64,000 bases of DNA from Pseudomonas furukawaii. GTDB taxonomy: Bacteria > Pseudomonadota > Gammaproteobacteria > Pseudomonadales > Pseudomonadaceae. The notes under the pieces were generated by a model. The model did no database searches. It worked only from the letters and a program-made list of their open reading frames with translations, and was not told the DNA's origin. Location: assembly GCF_002355475.1 (NCBI RefSeq), contig NZ_AP014862.1, positions 124,001 to 188,000 on the forward strand, given 5' to 3'. The translations under genes and the position numbers were made by a program. This document shows positions 27,177 to 36,360 of the stretch, one piece after another. Position 1 is the stretch's first letter; each line of letters begins with the position of its first letter.

Positions 27177-27200
27177 TTCCCCGATAATCTGCGAAGAACC
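27177..27200 (-). repeat. Right terminal inverted repeat
   Basis: The reverse complement begins GGTTCTTCGCAG and ends ATTATCGGGGAA. It is the partner of 24842-24865. Confidence 0.7.
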
Positions 27201-27228
27201 AAAAAAAGCCGCCCATCATGGGCGGCTT
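27199..27228 (-). terminator. Terminator of the small secreted protein gene
   Basis: A perfect 10-bp stem (27206-27215 with 27219-27228, AAGCCGCCCA/TGGGCGGCTT), 3-nt loop, then a T7 run on the minus strand. The T-run abuts the right end of the insertion element. Confidence 0.85.
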
Positions 27229-27297
27229 GAACAAGACGTCGATTAGGAGCTGTCACGCACCGACGTCAGGAGGTGGAGAACCTTGGGGACGCAGTGA

Positions 27298-27501
27298 TCA
27301 GCTGTCGCTGGCGGCCTTCTCGGCCCGCTGCGGGGTAGCGTTCTGCTTGGCAACGGCGTCCTGGTGTGCGGCCGCGGCGCGCTGTTCGGCCAGCGCTGCG
27401 TTGCGTGCAACAAAGGCGCTGGACTCTTCGGCCAGGGTCAGTTGCGAGAAAAAGAGGGAAAAAACGGCGAAAAAGGCAGTAGCGATCAGGTTGCGTTGCA
27501 T
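27298..27501 (-). CDS. Small secreted protein of unknown function
   Basis: 67 aa. A signal peptide (MQRNLIATAFFAVFSLFFSQ, cleavage likely after TLA near residue 24) is followed by a short Ala- and charge-rich mature part (AFVARNAALAEQRAAAAHQD). It has an upstream AAGAGGTTCAAG ribosome-site-like sequence and its own terminator, which supports a real gene. No domain recognised. Confidence 0.65.
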   Translation of the reverse strand: MQRNLIATAFFAVFSLFFSQLTLAEESSAFVARNAALAEQRAAAAHQDAVAKQNATPQRAEKAASDS

Positions 27502-27590
27502 ATCTTGAACCTCTTGGATGGTTTCTTGCGAAACATGGCGCCATCTTAGGGAGGTCCTGGCAGGCGAAAAACAGCGGTTTCAGTGAATGA

Positions 27591-28556
27591 CTATTTCTGC
27601 TGGCGCAACAATTTCGAGTTGATCGCCCAGTGCTTCGGGTCCTCCAGCAAGGCCTCGTCCTGGGCAAGCAGCGGCGGCAATTCGGCCTTGAGGAATTCCA
27701 CCCAGGTCTTGATCTTGGCATCGAGGAAACGCCGCGATGGGTAGACCGCATAGATGCTGCGCTCGCGCAGGCGGTATTCCGGCAGGAGCCGCAGCAGCTT
27801 GCCATCGCGCACCGGGGGGCAGGCGACGAACGAGGGTAGCAGGCAGACGCCCATGCCGGCCTGGGCGGCCTTGGCGAGGGATTCGGCGACGTTCACCTGG
27901 AAGCTTTCCGCCGGCAGCACGTCGAACTCGCTGTCCTCTCCATCGAACAACCAGTTGTCGTGGTAAAGCGGGTCCAGCAGGCGCAGGTACCGGTGCTGGC
28001 GCAGATCCGCCGGCTCCATGGGTACGCCCCGCTTCTTCAGGTAGTCGGGGGCGGCGCACAGCACGCTGAACATGGAGCCCAGCACCTGGGCCACCATCTG
28101 CGAGTCGGGCAGTTCGCGGGCGAAGGTGATGATCACGTCATGGCCGTCCTCCAGCAGGTCCGGCGTGCGTTGGGACAGCGTGAGCTCCACCACCACTTCG
28201 GGATAGCGTTCGGTGTAGCGCGCCACCAGGTGCGTCAGGTGCTGCAGGCCGAGCCCGGTCATGGTGTGCACACGCAGGCGGCCGTGGGGCTTGAGGTGGG
28301 CGCCCCGGGCTTCGGCGGCGGCCTCATCCACTTCACCGAGGATCTGTCGGCAGCGCTGCAGGTAGCGCTCGCCCACTTCCGTCAGGGCCAGGCGGCGGGT
28401 GGTGCGGTGGAGCAGGCGAGCCTGGAGCTGCTGCTCCAGCTCCGACACCAGCCGCGAGACCTGGGCGGTGGACAGATCCATGGCCTGGGCGGCGGCAGTG
28501 AAGCTGCCGGTGTCGATGACCCGCACGAAAACCCGCATGCAGTGGAGCGTGTCCAT
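27591..28556 (-). CDS. LysR family transcriptional regulator
   Basis: 321 aa. N-terminal HTH MRVFVRVIDTGSFTAAAQAM with LSTAQVSRLVSELEQQLQAR, and a substrate-binding domain from about residue 90 (CrgA/AaeR-like group). ATG 28556 gives the standard LysR start (MDTLHCMRVFVRV); the longer reading to 28709 has no similarity. Divergent from the HlyD-DUF2955 pair, a layout like aaeR with aaeAB, so it probably controls that efflux system. Confidence 0.9.
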   Translation of the reverse strand: MDTLHCMRVFVRVIDTGSFTAAAQAMDLSTAQVSRLVSELEQQLQARLLHRTTRRLALTEVGERYLQRCRQILGEVDEAAAEARGAHLKPHGRLRVHTMTGLGLQHLTHLVARYTERYPEVVVELTLSQRTPDLLEDGHDVIITFARELPDSQMVAQVLGSMFSVLCAAPDYLKKRGVPMEPADLRQHRYLRLLDPLYHDNWLFDGEDSEFDVLPAESFQVNVAESLAKAAQAGMGVCLLPSFVACPPVRDGKLLRLLPEYRLRERSIYAVYPSRRFLDAKIKTWVEFLKAELPPLLAQDEALLEDPKHWAINSKLLRQQK

Positions 28557-28707
28557 TGTTACTCCCCGTGTAAGACTGCTTCTCGAAAACCGCAGATTAT
28601 CGACGAAATCCCCGAAAATATACTGGCCCCATGAGCGGTTCCCGGTCGAGGTCGGCCGTTTCCGTCGTTGTTGTCCGCTTTTTCCGCGGGCCTTTCGAGG
28701 TTCCCCC

Positions 28708-29769
28708 ATGACTCCGGATCAGAAATTCGCCCGCCGGGTCCAGGTGGCCATCGTCCTGTTCGTCCTGCTGTTCGCCTACTTCCTCGCGGCGGATCTCTGG
28801 ATGCCCATCACGCCCCAGGCGCAGCTGACCCGTCCCGTCCTGCGCGTCGCCCCCAGGGTGGAGGGCCAGGTGCTTGAGGTGGCCGTCCGCAACAACCAGC
28901 ACGTCGACGCCGGACAGCTGCTGTTCCGCCTGGACCCCGAGCCCTTCCGCCTGGCCGTGCGCGCCGCCGAGCTGGCGCTCGAGCAGGCCCGGCAGGATAA
29001 CCGCCAGCTGGATGCGGCCATCGCCGCCGCCCGTGCCGAACTGGCCGCCGCCCAGGCCACCGCCAGCGAGTTGCAGCGCCAGTGCGCAAGGCTGGCGCGC
29101 CTGGTGCGGAGCCAGCACGTTTCCCGCCAGCTCTTCGAACAGACCGAAGCCCGGCGCCAGGCGGCGCAGGCCGGGGTGGCGGCGGCCGGCGCGCGAGTCC
29201 GCGAGCTGCTGGTCCAGCGGGGCGCCGAGGGGGACGACAACCTGCGTCTGCGCCAGGCCCGCAATGCCCTGGAGCGGGCCCGCCTGCAGCAGGACTTCAG
29301 CGAAGTGCGGGCCGAGCGCGCCGGTACCTTGAGCAACCTGCAACTGTCCGCTGGCGCCTACCTGGCCGCGGGCAGTCCGGTGGCGGCCCTGGTGGCGGAC
29401 GAGGCGGACATCAGCGCCGACTTCCGCGAGAAGGCGCTGCGCTACGTGAGCCTGGAAGACGGCGCCTCCGTGGTGTTCGACGCCTTGCCCGGGCAGGTGT
29501 TCGCCGCCCGCGTGAGTGCCATCGATGCCGGCGTCAAGGAGGGTCAGCTGGATGCCAATGGCGACTTGGCCGCGCCGACCATCTCCGACCGCTGGGTGCG
29601 CGATGCCCAGCGCCAGCGCCTCCACGTGCAGCTCACCGAGGCGCTGCCCCGCGTCCTGCCCAGTGGCGCCAAGGCGACGGTGCAGCTCTATCCGCGCGAC
29701 TCGGGCCTGGCCGATCTTTTCGGCCGGCTGCAGATCACCGTCATCAGCCTGCTGCACTACCTGTACTGA
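28708..29769 (+). CDS. HlyD/AaeA-type membrane fusion protein
   Basis: 353 aa periplasmic adaptor with one N-terminal TM helix (VQVAIVLFVLLFAYFLAAD), a biotinyl-lipoyl half (RVAPRVEGQVLEVAVRNNQH), a long alpha-helical hairpin (residues about 85-200, rich in A, E, Q and R) and the second lipoyl half (AGTLSNLQLSAGAYL). It would link the inner-membrane DUF2955 protein to an outer-membrane channel. ATG at 28708; the next gene starts 5 bases after its stop, so the two are co-transcribed. Confidence 0.88.
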   Translation: MTPDQKFARRVQVAIVLFVLLFAYFLAADLWMPITPQAQLTRPVLRVAPRVEGQVLEVAVRNNQHVDAGQLLFRLDPEPFRLAVRAAELALEQARQDNRQLDAAIAAARAELAAAQATASELQRQCARLARLVRSQHVSRQLFEQTEARRQAAQAGVAAAGARVRELLVQRGAEGDDNLRLRQARNALERARLQQDFSEVRAERAGTLSNLQLSAGAYLAAGSPVAALVADEADISADFREKALRYVSLEDGASVVFDALPGQVFAARVSAIDAGVKEGQLDANGDLAAPTISDRWVRDAQRQRLHVQLTEALPRVLPSGAKATVQLYPRDSGLADLFGRLQITVISLLHYLY

Positions 29770-29773
29770 GGCG

Positions 29774-30802
29774 ATGGTGCGCCGCCAGCGACTGACCGAG
29801 AACGACCTGCGCCAATGCCTGCGCCTGGCGGGCGGTGGCGCCCTGGGCCTGTTCGTCTGCAAGCTGATGGGCTGGGACAACGGCTCGTTCTTCTGCGTCT
29901 ACCCCATGCTGCTGCTGGGACTGACGCCCAGCATCGATGCCCACGTGGTGCGCCAGTTCCTGCTCCAGTCGGTGGTGGTGAGCCTGGAGGTACTGCTGAT
30001 CCACGGCCTGTTCGGAGACCGTCCGCAACTGATGGCGCCCCTGGCCTTCCTCGCCTTTCTCTGGCGCTTCCGCCTGATGGCCCAGGGGCCGCTTTTCATG
30101 TTCGGCGCACTGGGCACCGTGTTCCTGTCCATGCAGCTGCACTTCGCCAGCTACCCGGAAACCCACCTGCTCGACCTCATCGCCAGCAATCTCGCGGCGG
30201 CCGCCCTGACGGTGCTCATCGCCTGGCTGATGTTCTGGCTGTTCCCCGACGCCGAGTCACGGCCCGCCCGTTCGGTGCCATCCAAGGACCTGCCGAGCCA
30301 GCGCCACGAGGCGGTGCTGGGGGCGAGCCTGGCGACCCTTTCCTTCATGGTGTTCCAGAGCCTGGACCTCAAGGACTCGCTCTCGGCCCAGGTGGCGTCC
30401 ATCCTCGTGCTCTTTCCCATGCACTGGAACGGCATCCGTTTCGCCGGTCGCATCCGCGCCCTCGGCACCCTGCTGGGCTGCGGTATCGGACTGGCGCTGC
30501 AACTGGTGCTTTACAGCCACTACGACGTCCTGCCGCTGGTGACCCTGATCTACTGGACGGCGGCCTTCTGCTGCGCCCGGTTGCATGTGCTGGAGGGCGC
30601 GCAGGGCGTCGGCTTCGGCGCTCTCACCACCCTGGCCATCGTCTTCGGCCAGTACCTGACGCCGCAGCATGATGTCGCCTACGCCATCGCCTACCGGTTG
30701 TCCTCGGTCTGCGTGGCGGTGTTCATGACCCTGGTGGCAGTGTTCGTGCTGCATCGGTTGCTCAACCGCTTTCCGGCCTTTCGTCACGCCAGCCACGCCT
30801 GA
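29774..30802 (+). CDS. DUF2955/FUSC-like inner-membrane efflux protein
   Basis: 342 aa, about ten hydrophobic segments in two repeats. The N terminus LAGGGALGLFVCKLMGWDN and FFCVYPMLLLGLTP match the DUF2955 group of the aromatic acid exporter superfamily (AaeB/FUSC). It would form the inner-membrane part of an efflux system with the HlyD protein encoded directly upstream. The substrate is not known; the family suggests aromatic acids or xenobiotics. Confidence 0.85.
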   Translation: MVRRQRLTENDLRQCLRLAGGGALGLFVCKLMGWDNGSFFCVYPMLLLGLTPSIDAHVVRQFLLQSVVVSLEVLLIHGLFGDRPQLMAPLAFLAFLWRFRLMAQGPLFMFGALGTVFLSMQLHFASYPETHLLDLIASNLAAAALTVLIAWLMFWLFPDAESRPARSVPSKDLPSQRHEAVLGASLATLSFMVFQSLDLKDSLSAQVASILVLFPMHWNGIRFAGRIRALGTLLGCGIGLALQLVLYSHYDVLPLVTLIYWTAAFCCARLHVLEGAQGVGFGALTTLAIVFGQYLTPQHDVAYAIAYRLSSVCVAVFMTLVAVFVLHRLLNRFPAFRHASHA

Positions 30803-30878
30803 CCGTCGGCTGGATCGCCCGCCGCACTTCCGGCCGCCTACTCTGTCCAAGGCAGGTCCCGTCAAGGTAGCGGCCGCT

Positions 30879-31850
30879 ATGGATACATCCGTCGACTCTC
30901 CCAGTGAACTGGAATCCCTCACCCTCGCGCTGCTCCACAGCCGTGGCGAGGTGGAGCGGCTGCGCGAGCGCGAAGCCATCTACAACAGCCTGCTGGGCAG
31001 CGTGAATGCCGTGCTCTGGGCGTTCGACTGGGAGTCCCAGAAGGTCATCTATGTCAGCCCCGCCTACGAGAGGATGTTCGGTCGCTCCGCCGCCCTGCTG
31101 CTGGCGGACTACAACGAGTGGCGCAACTGCATCTATCCGGATGATCTGGAGTACGCCGCCCGGACCTTCGCCGAGGTGCTGGAGAAGGGCGCCGTGGAAG
31201 CCCGGGAATATCGCATCCTGCGTGCGGACGGCCAGCTGCGCTGGATCAGCGACAAGTGCTTCATCAGCCAAGGCGGGGGCGAAGGGCAGAGCACCGTGGT
31301 GGTGGGCATCGCCGAGGACATCACCGAGAAGAAGCAGCTGGAGGGCGAACTCCATCGCCTGGCCACCACCGACGTGCTGACCAAGAGCAGCAACCGCCGG
31401 CATTTCTTCGAATGCGCCCAGCGCGAGTTCGAGTACGCGGTGCAGTACGGCAGCCCGCTCGCCTTCATCCTGCTGGACATCGACGACTTCAAGAAGATCA
31501 ACGACACGCATGGGCACCAGGCCGGTGACCAGGTGCTGCAACGTATCGCCCAGTGCGGCGCCAACGCCCTGCGTCGGGGCGACCTGTTCGGCCGAATCGG
31601 TGGCGAGGAGTTCGCCGCATTGCTGCCCGGTTGCCCGCCGGAGCTGGCGCGGCAGATCGCCGAACGGCTGCAGCGTGAAGTGCAGCGCCTGGGGTTCAAC
31701 ATCTCGGGCCAGGGCTTCGGCGTCACCATCAGCCAGGGCCTCGCCAGCCTGCGGGACGACGGCAGCCTGGACAGCCTCTACGCCCGCGCGGATGCGGCGA
31801 TGTACCAGGCCAAGCGCAGCGGCAAGAACCAGATCATCCTGGCGGATTGA
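30879..31850 (+). CDS. PAS-GGDEF diguanylate cyclase
   Basis: 323 aa cytosolic. A short coiled-coil N terminus (residues 5-30), a PAS/PAC domain (about 30-155; AFDWESQKVIYVSPAYERMF, then GIAEDITEKKQLEGEL) and a GGDEF domain (165-320). The active-site motif is GGEEF at 241-245 and an I-site RRGD lies five residues before it, so product-inhibited c-di-GMP synthesis is expected. No TM or signal peptide. It is the last gene before the T6SS cluster; a functional link is possible but not shown. Confidence 0.9.
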   Translation: MDTSVDSPSELESLTLALLHSRGEVERLREREAIYNSLLGSVNAVLWAFDWESQKVIYVSPAYERMFGRSAALLLADYNEWRNCIYPDDLEYAARTFAEVLEKGAVEAREYRILRADGQLRWISDKCFISQGGGEGQSTVVVGIAEDITEKKQLEGELHRLATTDVLTKSSNRRHFFECAQREFEYAVQYGSPLAFILLDIDDFKKINDTHGHQAGDQVLQRIAQCGANALRRGDLFGRIGGEEFAALLPGCPPELARQIAERLQREVQRLGFNISGQGFGVTISQGLASLRDDGSLDSLYARADAAMYQAKRSGKNQIILAD

Positions 31851-32223
31851 GCCGCGGCCAGTCCGGGTGGACGACGCCCGCCATCACCTTCCTCAATGCC
31901 GATGTGGGTTGCAGTCGCTCGGCAGAATCTGACGGCATCAGACCATTCCCCCTTACTTCTCGGATTGGTCCTCTTTCCCCGCCTTGCCGTTATCGGTCTA
32001 GATATCTGCCGGTCCGCCAGCGTGGCGATCGCTTTCAAAACCAGGTGACACCGGGAGCAACCGCTCCTGCCGTTGTTCCCCCTGCAAACCCAGCAAAGAG
32101 CGCGAAATGGAATTCACTCGCCTTGATCGAACCGACAGCCCATGCATGCGCCTGGCTGTGGTCATGAATTCCTGCTCGACCACTTTCATCTGACCTCCCG
32201 CAAGGGAGACTCCTGGAGTAGTC
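31851..32223. other. Intergenic region upstream of the T6SS cluster
   Basis: 373 bases with no gene. It must contain the promoter for tssB and following genes. I looked for a sigma-54 GG-N10-GC site and did not find one. An inverted pair GGGAGC/GCTCCTG near 32048-32070 is the only structure noted. The tssB ribosome site is CTGGAG just before 32224. Confidence 0.5.
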
Positions 32224-32727
32224 ATGGCATCGAACAGTTTCCAGAACGAAGTACCCAAGGCCCGCATCAACATCAAGCTCGACCTGCACACCGGTGGCGC
32301 CCAGAAGAAGATCGAACTTCCCCTCAAGCTGATGCTCATGGGCGACTACAGCAATGGACAGGAAGCGCGCCCGTTGTCCGAGCGCAGCAAGGTCAACATC
32401 AACAGGAACAACTTCGACAGCGTGCTCGCCGACTTCAACCCGCGCCTGAAACTGGCGGTGGAGAACACCCTGGCCGGCGACGACTCGGAGACCTCCGTCG
32501 AGCTGGCCTTCTCCCGCATGAAGGACTTCGAGCCTGAGCAGGTGGCCCGGCAGATCCCTCAGCTCCGCGCCCTGCTCGCCATGCGCAATCTGCTGCGCGA
32601 CCTCAAGTCCAACCTGCTGGACAACGCCACGTTCCGCCACGAACTGGAACGCATCCTCAAGGACGACGCCCTCAGCGAAGAACTGCGAACCGAACTCGCC
32701 GCGCTCGCTCCCCAGGATGCGCGTTAA
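32224..32727 (+). CDS. tssB: T6SS contractile sheath small subunit TssB
   Basis: 167 aa. Sheath protein that pairs with TssC around the Hcp tube. Recognised by the N terminus FQNEVPKARINIKLDLHTGG, the middle NINRNNFDSVLADFNPRLKL and FSRMKDFEPEQVARQIPQLR. Start ATG after CTGGAG. It is the first gene of the T6SS block; tssC follows after 30 bases. Confidence 0.96.
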   Translation: MASNSFQNEVPKARINIKLDLHTGGAQKKIELPLKLMLMGDYSNGQEARPLSERSKVNINRNNFDSVLADFNPRLKLAVENTLAGDDSETSVELAFSRMKDFEPEQVARQIPQLRALLAMRNLLRDLKSNLLDNATFRHELERILKDDALSEELRTELAALAPQDAR

Positions 32728-32757
32728 CGCATCCGGTCATTCAAAGGAAGGTCCTCC

Positions 32758-34293
32758 ATGTCCGTAGAACACACCTCCGCAGCCTCTGGCGGTGCCGCCG
32801 CAACCCAGGAGCACCAGGGCGTCTATGCCGCACTCTTCAGCAAGATCAACCTCAGCCCCATCAGCGAGCTGGGTGGGATCGAAGCCTTTCAGAACAACGA
32901 GGCGTTGTCCGAAGCCTCCGCTGACGAGCGGGTCACCGCAGCCGTCAGCGTGTTCCTCGACCTGCTCAAGCAGTCGTCGCAGCGGGTGGAACGCCTGGAC
33001 AAGACCCTGCTCGACGAACACATCGCATCCCTCGACGCCCAGATCAGTCGTCAGCTCGATGCGGTGATGCATCACCCGGACTTCCAGCGCGTCGAGTCCA
33101 CGTGGCGTGGCGTCAAGTCGCTGATCGACCAGACCGATTTCCGCCAGAACGTGCGTATCGAGTTGCTCGATGTCAGCAAGGAGCACCTGGTTCAGGACTT
33201 CGACGACGCACCGGAGATCGCCCAGAGCGGCCTCTACGTCCACACCTATACCCAGGAGTACGACACCCCCGGTGGCGAGCCGATCGCGGCCGCCATTTCC
33301 AACTACGAGTTCGACAGCAGCCCCCAGGACATCGCCCTCCTGCGCAACCTGTCCAAGGTCGCCGCAGCAGCCCACATGCCGTTCATTGGCTCCGTCGGGC
33401 CCGCGTTCTTCGGTAAGGAGACCATGGAAGAGGTCGCCGCCATCAAGGACATCGGCAACTACTTCGACAGGGCTGAGTACATCAAGTGGAAGTCCTTCCG
33501 TGACAGCGACGACGCCCGTTACATCGGCCTGACCCTGCCGCGTGTCCTCGGACGCCTGCCTTACGGCCCGGACACCATTCCCGTACGCAACTTCAACTAC
33601 GTGGAAAAGGTGAAAGGTCCCGACCATGACCGGTACCTGTGGACCAATGCTTCCTTCGCCTTTGCCGCCAACATGGTGAAGAGCTTCATCAACAACGGCT
33701 GGTGCGTGCAGATCCGTGGCCCACAATCGGGCGGCGCCGTGACCGACCTGCCGATCCACCTCTACGATCTGGGCACCGGTAACCAGGTGAAGATTCCCTC
33801 GGAGGTGATGATTCCGGAAACCCGCGAGTTCGAGTTCGCCAACCTCGGTTTCATCCCCCTGTCCTATTACAAGAACCGCGACTACGCCTGCTTCTTCTCC
33901 GCCAACTCGGCGCAGAAGCCGGCGCTGTACGACACGGCCGATGCGACCGCCAACAGCCGCATCAACGCGCGCCTGCCCTACATCTTCCTGCTGTCGCGCA
34001 TCGCCCATTACCTGAAGCTCATCCAGCGGGAAAACATCGGCACCACCAAGGACCGTCGCGTGCTGGAGTTGGAGCTCAACAAGTGGATTGGCGGCCTGGT
34101 CACCGAGATGACCGACCCCAGTGACGACTTGCAGGCTTCCTACCCCCTGCGCGAAGCCAAGGTGATAGTCGAGGATATCGACGACAACCCCGGCTTCTTC
34201 CGCGTCAAGCTCTACGCCGTACCGCACTTCCAGGTAGAAGGCATGGACGTCAACCTGTCGCTGGTTTCGCAAATGCCCAAGGCCAAGGCCTGA
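32758..34293 (+). CDS. tssC: T6SS contractile sheath large subunit TssC
   Basis: 511 aa. The family core is intact: HPDFQRVESTWRGVKSLIDQ, then FIGSVGPAFFGK and SLPRVLGRLPYG-like LTLPRVLGRLPYG, and C-terminal DIDDNPGFFRVKLYAVPHFQ. Forms the sheath with TssB and contracts to drive Hcp/VgrG; disassembled by TssH. GAAGG ribosome site upstream; tssK follows after 24 bases. Confidence 0.97.
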   Translation: MSVEHTSAASGGAAATQEHQGVYAALFSKINLSPISELGGIEAFQNNEALSEASADERVTAAVSVFLDLLKQSSQRVERLDKTLLDEHIASLDAQISRQLDAVMHHPDFQRVESTWRGVKSLIDQTDFRQNVRIELLDVSKEHLVQDFDDAPEIAQSGLYVHTYTQEYDTPGGEPIAAAISNYEFDSSPQDIALLRNLSKVAAAAHMPFIGSVGPAFFGKETMEEVAAIKDIGNYFDRAEYIKWKSFRDSDDARYIGLTLPRVLGRLPYGPDTIPVRNFNYVEKVKGPDHDRYLWTNASFAFAANMVKSFINNGWCVQIRGPQSGGAVTDLPIHLYDLGTGNQVKIPSEVMIPETREFEFANLGFIPLSYYKNRDYACFFSANSAQKPALYDTADATANSRINARLPYIFLLSRIAHYLKLIQRENIGTTKDRRVLELELNKWIGGLVTEMTDPSDDLQASYPLREAKVIVEDIDDNPGFFRVKLYAVPHFQVEGMDVNLSLVSQMPKAKA

Positions 34294-34317
34294 GCACTTC
34301 CATAGGGAAACGACGTC

Positions 34318-35673
34318 ATGAACATCGACCGCCCCCTATGGGCTGCGGGGACGCTCCTGTCCCCGCAGCAGTTCCAGCAGCAGGCGCGCTGGGAGGCCTG
34401 GACCAACGAATGCATCGCCCACCTTGCTTTGGTTCACCCCTGGGGCGCGCTGGCGGCCGCCTTCGATCCGGACGCGCTGAAGCTTGGGAAGCTCAAGGCA
34501 TTCCGGCTGCACCTGAGGATGCCGGACGGCACCCTGATCGACACGGACCGTAGCGACCGTCTGCCTCCTGCGCTGGAGCTGTCCCTTGTGCTGCCGGACG
34601 ACCTACAGAGCGCGTTGGTGCTGCTGGCGCTGCCGCTGGAGCAGGGCAATGGCAACAACTGTCTGCTCGAGGGCGACCGCGAGGACCGGCCGACCCGCTA
34701 CCGCCAGGATTGGCGAGCGGTGCAGGACCTCTACGGCGATGAGCGGCAGTCCATCAGCGTAATGGAGCACCAGCTCTGCCTGCGCCTGGCCAGTGATGAC
34801 AATGGCGACTACCTGACCTGTCCGGTTGCGCGCCTGGTGCGCGACCCCCAAGGTATCTGGGGGCTCGACCCCGTCTATGTACCGCCACTGTTGAGCTTCG
34901 CTGCTCATCCGGGGCTCTCGACGCAACTGGATAACCTGCTCACTCAGTTGTCCGCCAAGCGCCAGCGGTTGATGGGCATGCGCCGCGAAAGCAATCAGCG
35001 CATGGCCGATTTCGCAGTGGCGGATGTCTCGCTGTTCTGGCTGCTCAATGCTCTCAATACCTACCAGCCGATCCTGGCCGATCTGAGGGCCCATCCCGCG
35101 CGCCATCCCGAGCAGGTCTACCGGGAACTGGTGAAGCTTGCCGGCAGCCTGTCGACCTTTTCGCTTGAGCACGACATCGAGCAGATTCCGGCCTACCGGC
35201 ACGAGCACCTGGAGACCGTGCTGCCACCGCTGATGGGCATGATCTCTTCCCTGCTCGAGGCCAGCCTGCCGTCGCGCGTCATCGCCCTGGAACTGGAAGA
35301 GCGCGGGGCCAACCGCTGGCAGGTGGCACTCAACGATCCGCGTTTGCGCGAGCCGGGCGGTGCCGACTTCTACCTGTCCGTACGTTCGCGTCTTTCGGCG
35401 GCACAACTGCACAGCCAGTTTCCGCACCTGTGCAAGCTGGGTTCGCCGGACGACGTCGATCACCTGGTCAATGCCGCGCTCGACGGCGTTCCGCTTCAAC
35501 CGCTCCGCCACGTGCCGGCTGCCATTCCGCTGCGCCTGGAGAACCAGTACTTCGCGCTGGATCTCGACCATCCCAAGGGGCGCGCCATGCTGGCCGCAGG
35601 CGTCTGCGCCATCTACGTGCCCGCCGCCTTGATCGAGGCGCGACTCGAACTCTTCGCGGTGCTGCGCTCATGA
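34318..35673 (+). CDS. tssK: T6SS baseplate protein TssK
   Basis: 451 aa. The TssK N terminus MNIDRPLWAAGTLLSPQQFQ with the QQ.RWE pattern, and later PVYVPPLLSF and ALELEERGANRWQVALNDPR, are typical of the baseplate-membrane connector family. It joins the TssEFG wedges to the TssJLM complex. Its stop overlaps the tssL start (ATGA), so the two are translationally coupled. Confidence 0.94.
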   Translation: MNIDRPLWAAGTLLSPQQFQQQARWEAWTNECIAHLALVHPWGALAAAFDPDALKLGKLKAFRLHLRMPDGTLIDTDRSDRLPPALELSLVLPDDLQSALVLLALPLEQGNGNNCLLEGDREDRPTRYRQDWRAVQDLYGDERQSISVMEHQLCLRLASDDNGDYLTCPVARLVRDPQGIWGLDPVYVPPLLSFAAHPGLSTQLDNLLTQLSAKRQRLMGMRRESNQRMADFAVADVSLFWLLNALNTYQPILADLRAHPARHPEQVYRELVKLAGSLSTFSLEHDIEQIPAYRHEHLETVLPPLMGMISSLLEASLPSRVIALELEERGANRWQVALNDPRLREPGGADFYLSVRSRLSAAQLHSQFPHLCKLGSPDDVDHLVNAALDGVPLQPLRHVPAAIPLRLENQYFALDLDHPKGRAMLAAGVCAIYVPAALIEARLELFAVLRS

Positions 35674-36350
35674 ACCAGGCCGCGACAAGGAAACAGCCCA
35701 TGGCAATCGATATCGATGCCTTGCTTCAGGACACCTACCTGCTTGTCGTATCCCTGCGCGAAGGTGCTGTTGCGCAGAGTGGCCGCGAACTCTGGCGGCA
35801 TTGCTGCAAGCAGGTCGAAACCCTGCGCAATGCCCTGGAGGAAGCGGGTATCAGCCAGCGGAGCATTGACTGCATCAGCTATGCCCAATGTGCCCTGCTG
35901 GATGAAACGGTACTCGGCTATGCCAGTGACGAGGCTCATGCGAATTGGGCCAGCGAGCCCCTGCAGGCGAAGTTCTTCAACCGTCACCAGGCGGGCGAGT
36001 TCCTCTACGAGGACATGCGCGAAGTCCTGCGCCAACCCGCGCCAGACCCACAGGTCCTGACGGTCTACCACCGTGTGCTGATGCTGGGGTTCAAGGGACG
36101 CTATCGAGACTTGCAGGCCCCTGAGCGAGAGGAGCTTCTGAGCACGCTGGACGCTCAGGTCCGCCCCTTGGTCGTGCGTGATGGATTGATCTCCGACTCC
36201 GCGCGCGGTCACGGCTTCGTCTTGCAGCAATGGTTGCGCAGCCCTGTCATCCAGCTGTTCGTGGCGGCTGCGCTGATCGCCGGTGCCTGGTGGTCAATGG
36301 ATCATCTGCTCCAGCGTGCGGTCGCCTCGCTGCTGCCTGGTGTGGCATGA
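35670..36350 (+). CDS. tssL: T6SS membrane complex protein TssL (DotU family, short form)
   Basis: 226 aa. DotU domain with ALLDETVLGYASDEAHANWA and QAKFFNRHQAGEFLYEDM, and one C-terminal TM (about residues 190-213, VIQLFVAAALIAGAWWSMDH). There is no C-terminal OmpA domain, unlike extended TssL proteins; the next gene supplies one. ATG 35670 overlaps the tssK stop; an in-frame ATG at 35700 is an alternative start. Confidence 0.94.
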   Translation: MNQAATRKQPMAIDIDALLQDTYLLVVSLREGAVAQSGRELWRHCCKQVETLRNALEEAGISQRSIDCISYAQCALLDETVLGYASDEAHANWASEPLQAKFFNRHQAGEFLYEDMREVLRQPAPDPQVLTVYHRVLMLGFKGRYRDLQAPEREELLSTLDAQVRPLVVRDGLISDSARGHGFVLQQWLRSPVIQLFVAAALIAGAWWSMDHLLQRAVASLLPGVA

Positions 36351-36360
36351 AGGAGGCACC

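Larger units (their letters stand above)
24842..27200. mobile_element. Non-autonomous insertion element with terminal inverted repeats, interrupted by a group II intron
   Basis: The ends carry matching inverted repeats of 24 bases (24842-24865 and 27177-27200) that begin GGTTC and end ATTATCGGGGAA and differ at two positions. Both ends are flanked by a run of seven A (24835-24841 and 27201-27207), consistent with a 7-8 bp target duplication, though a homopolymer is weak evidence alone. Removing the group II intron leaves about 528 bases with no transposase gene, so the element would be MITE-like or a deletion derivative of an IS. Insertion was at the tail of the minus-strand terminator at 27199-27228. 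Confidence 0.62.

Noticed and set aside
31851-32223. Sigma-54 promoter for the T6SS cluster
   Set aside because: No GG-N10-GC element with acceptable flanks was found and no sigma-54 activator is encoded in the cluster.
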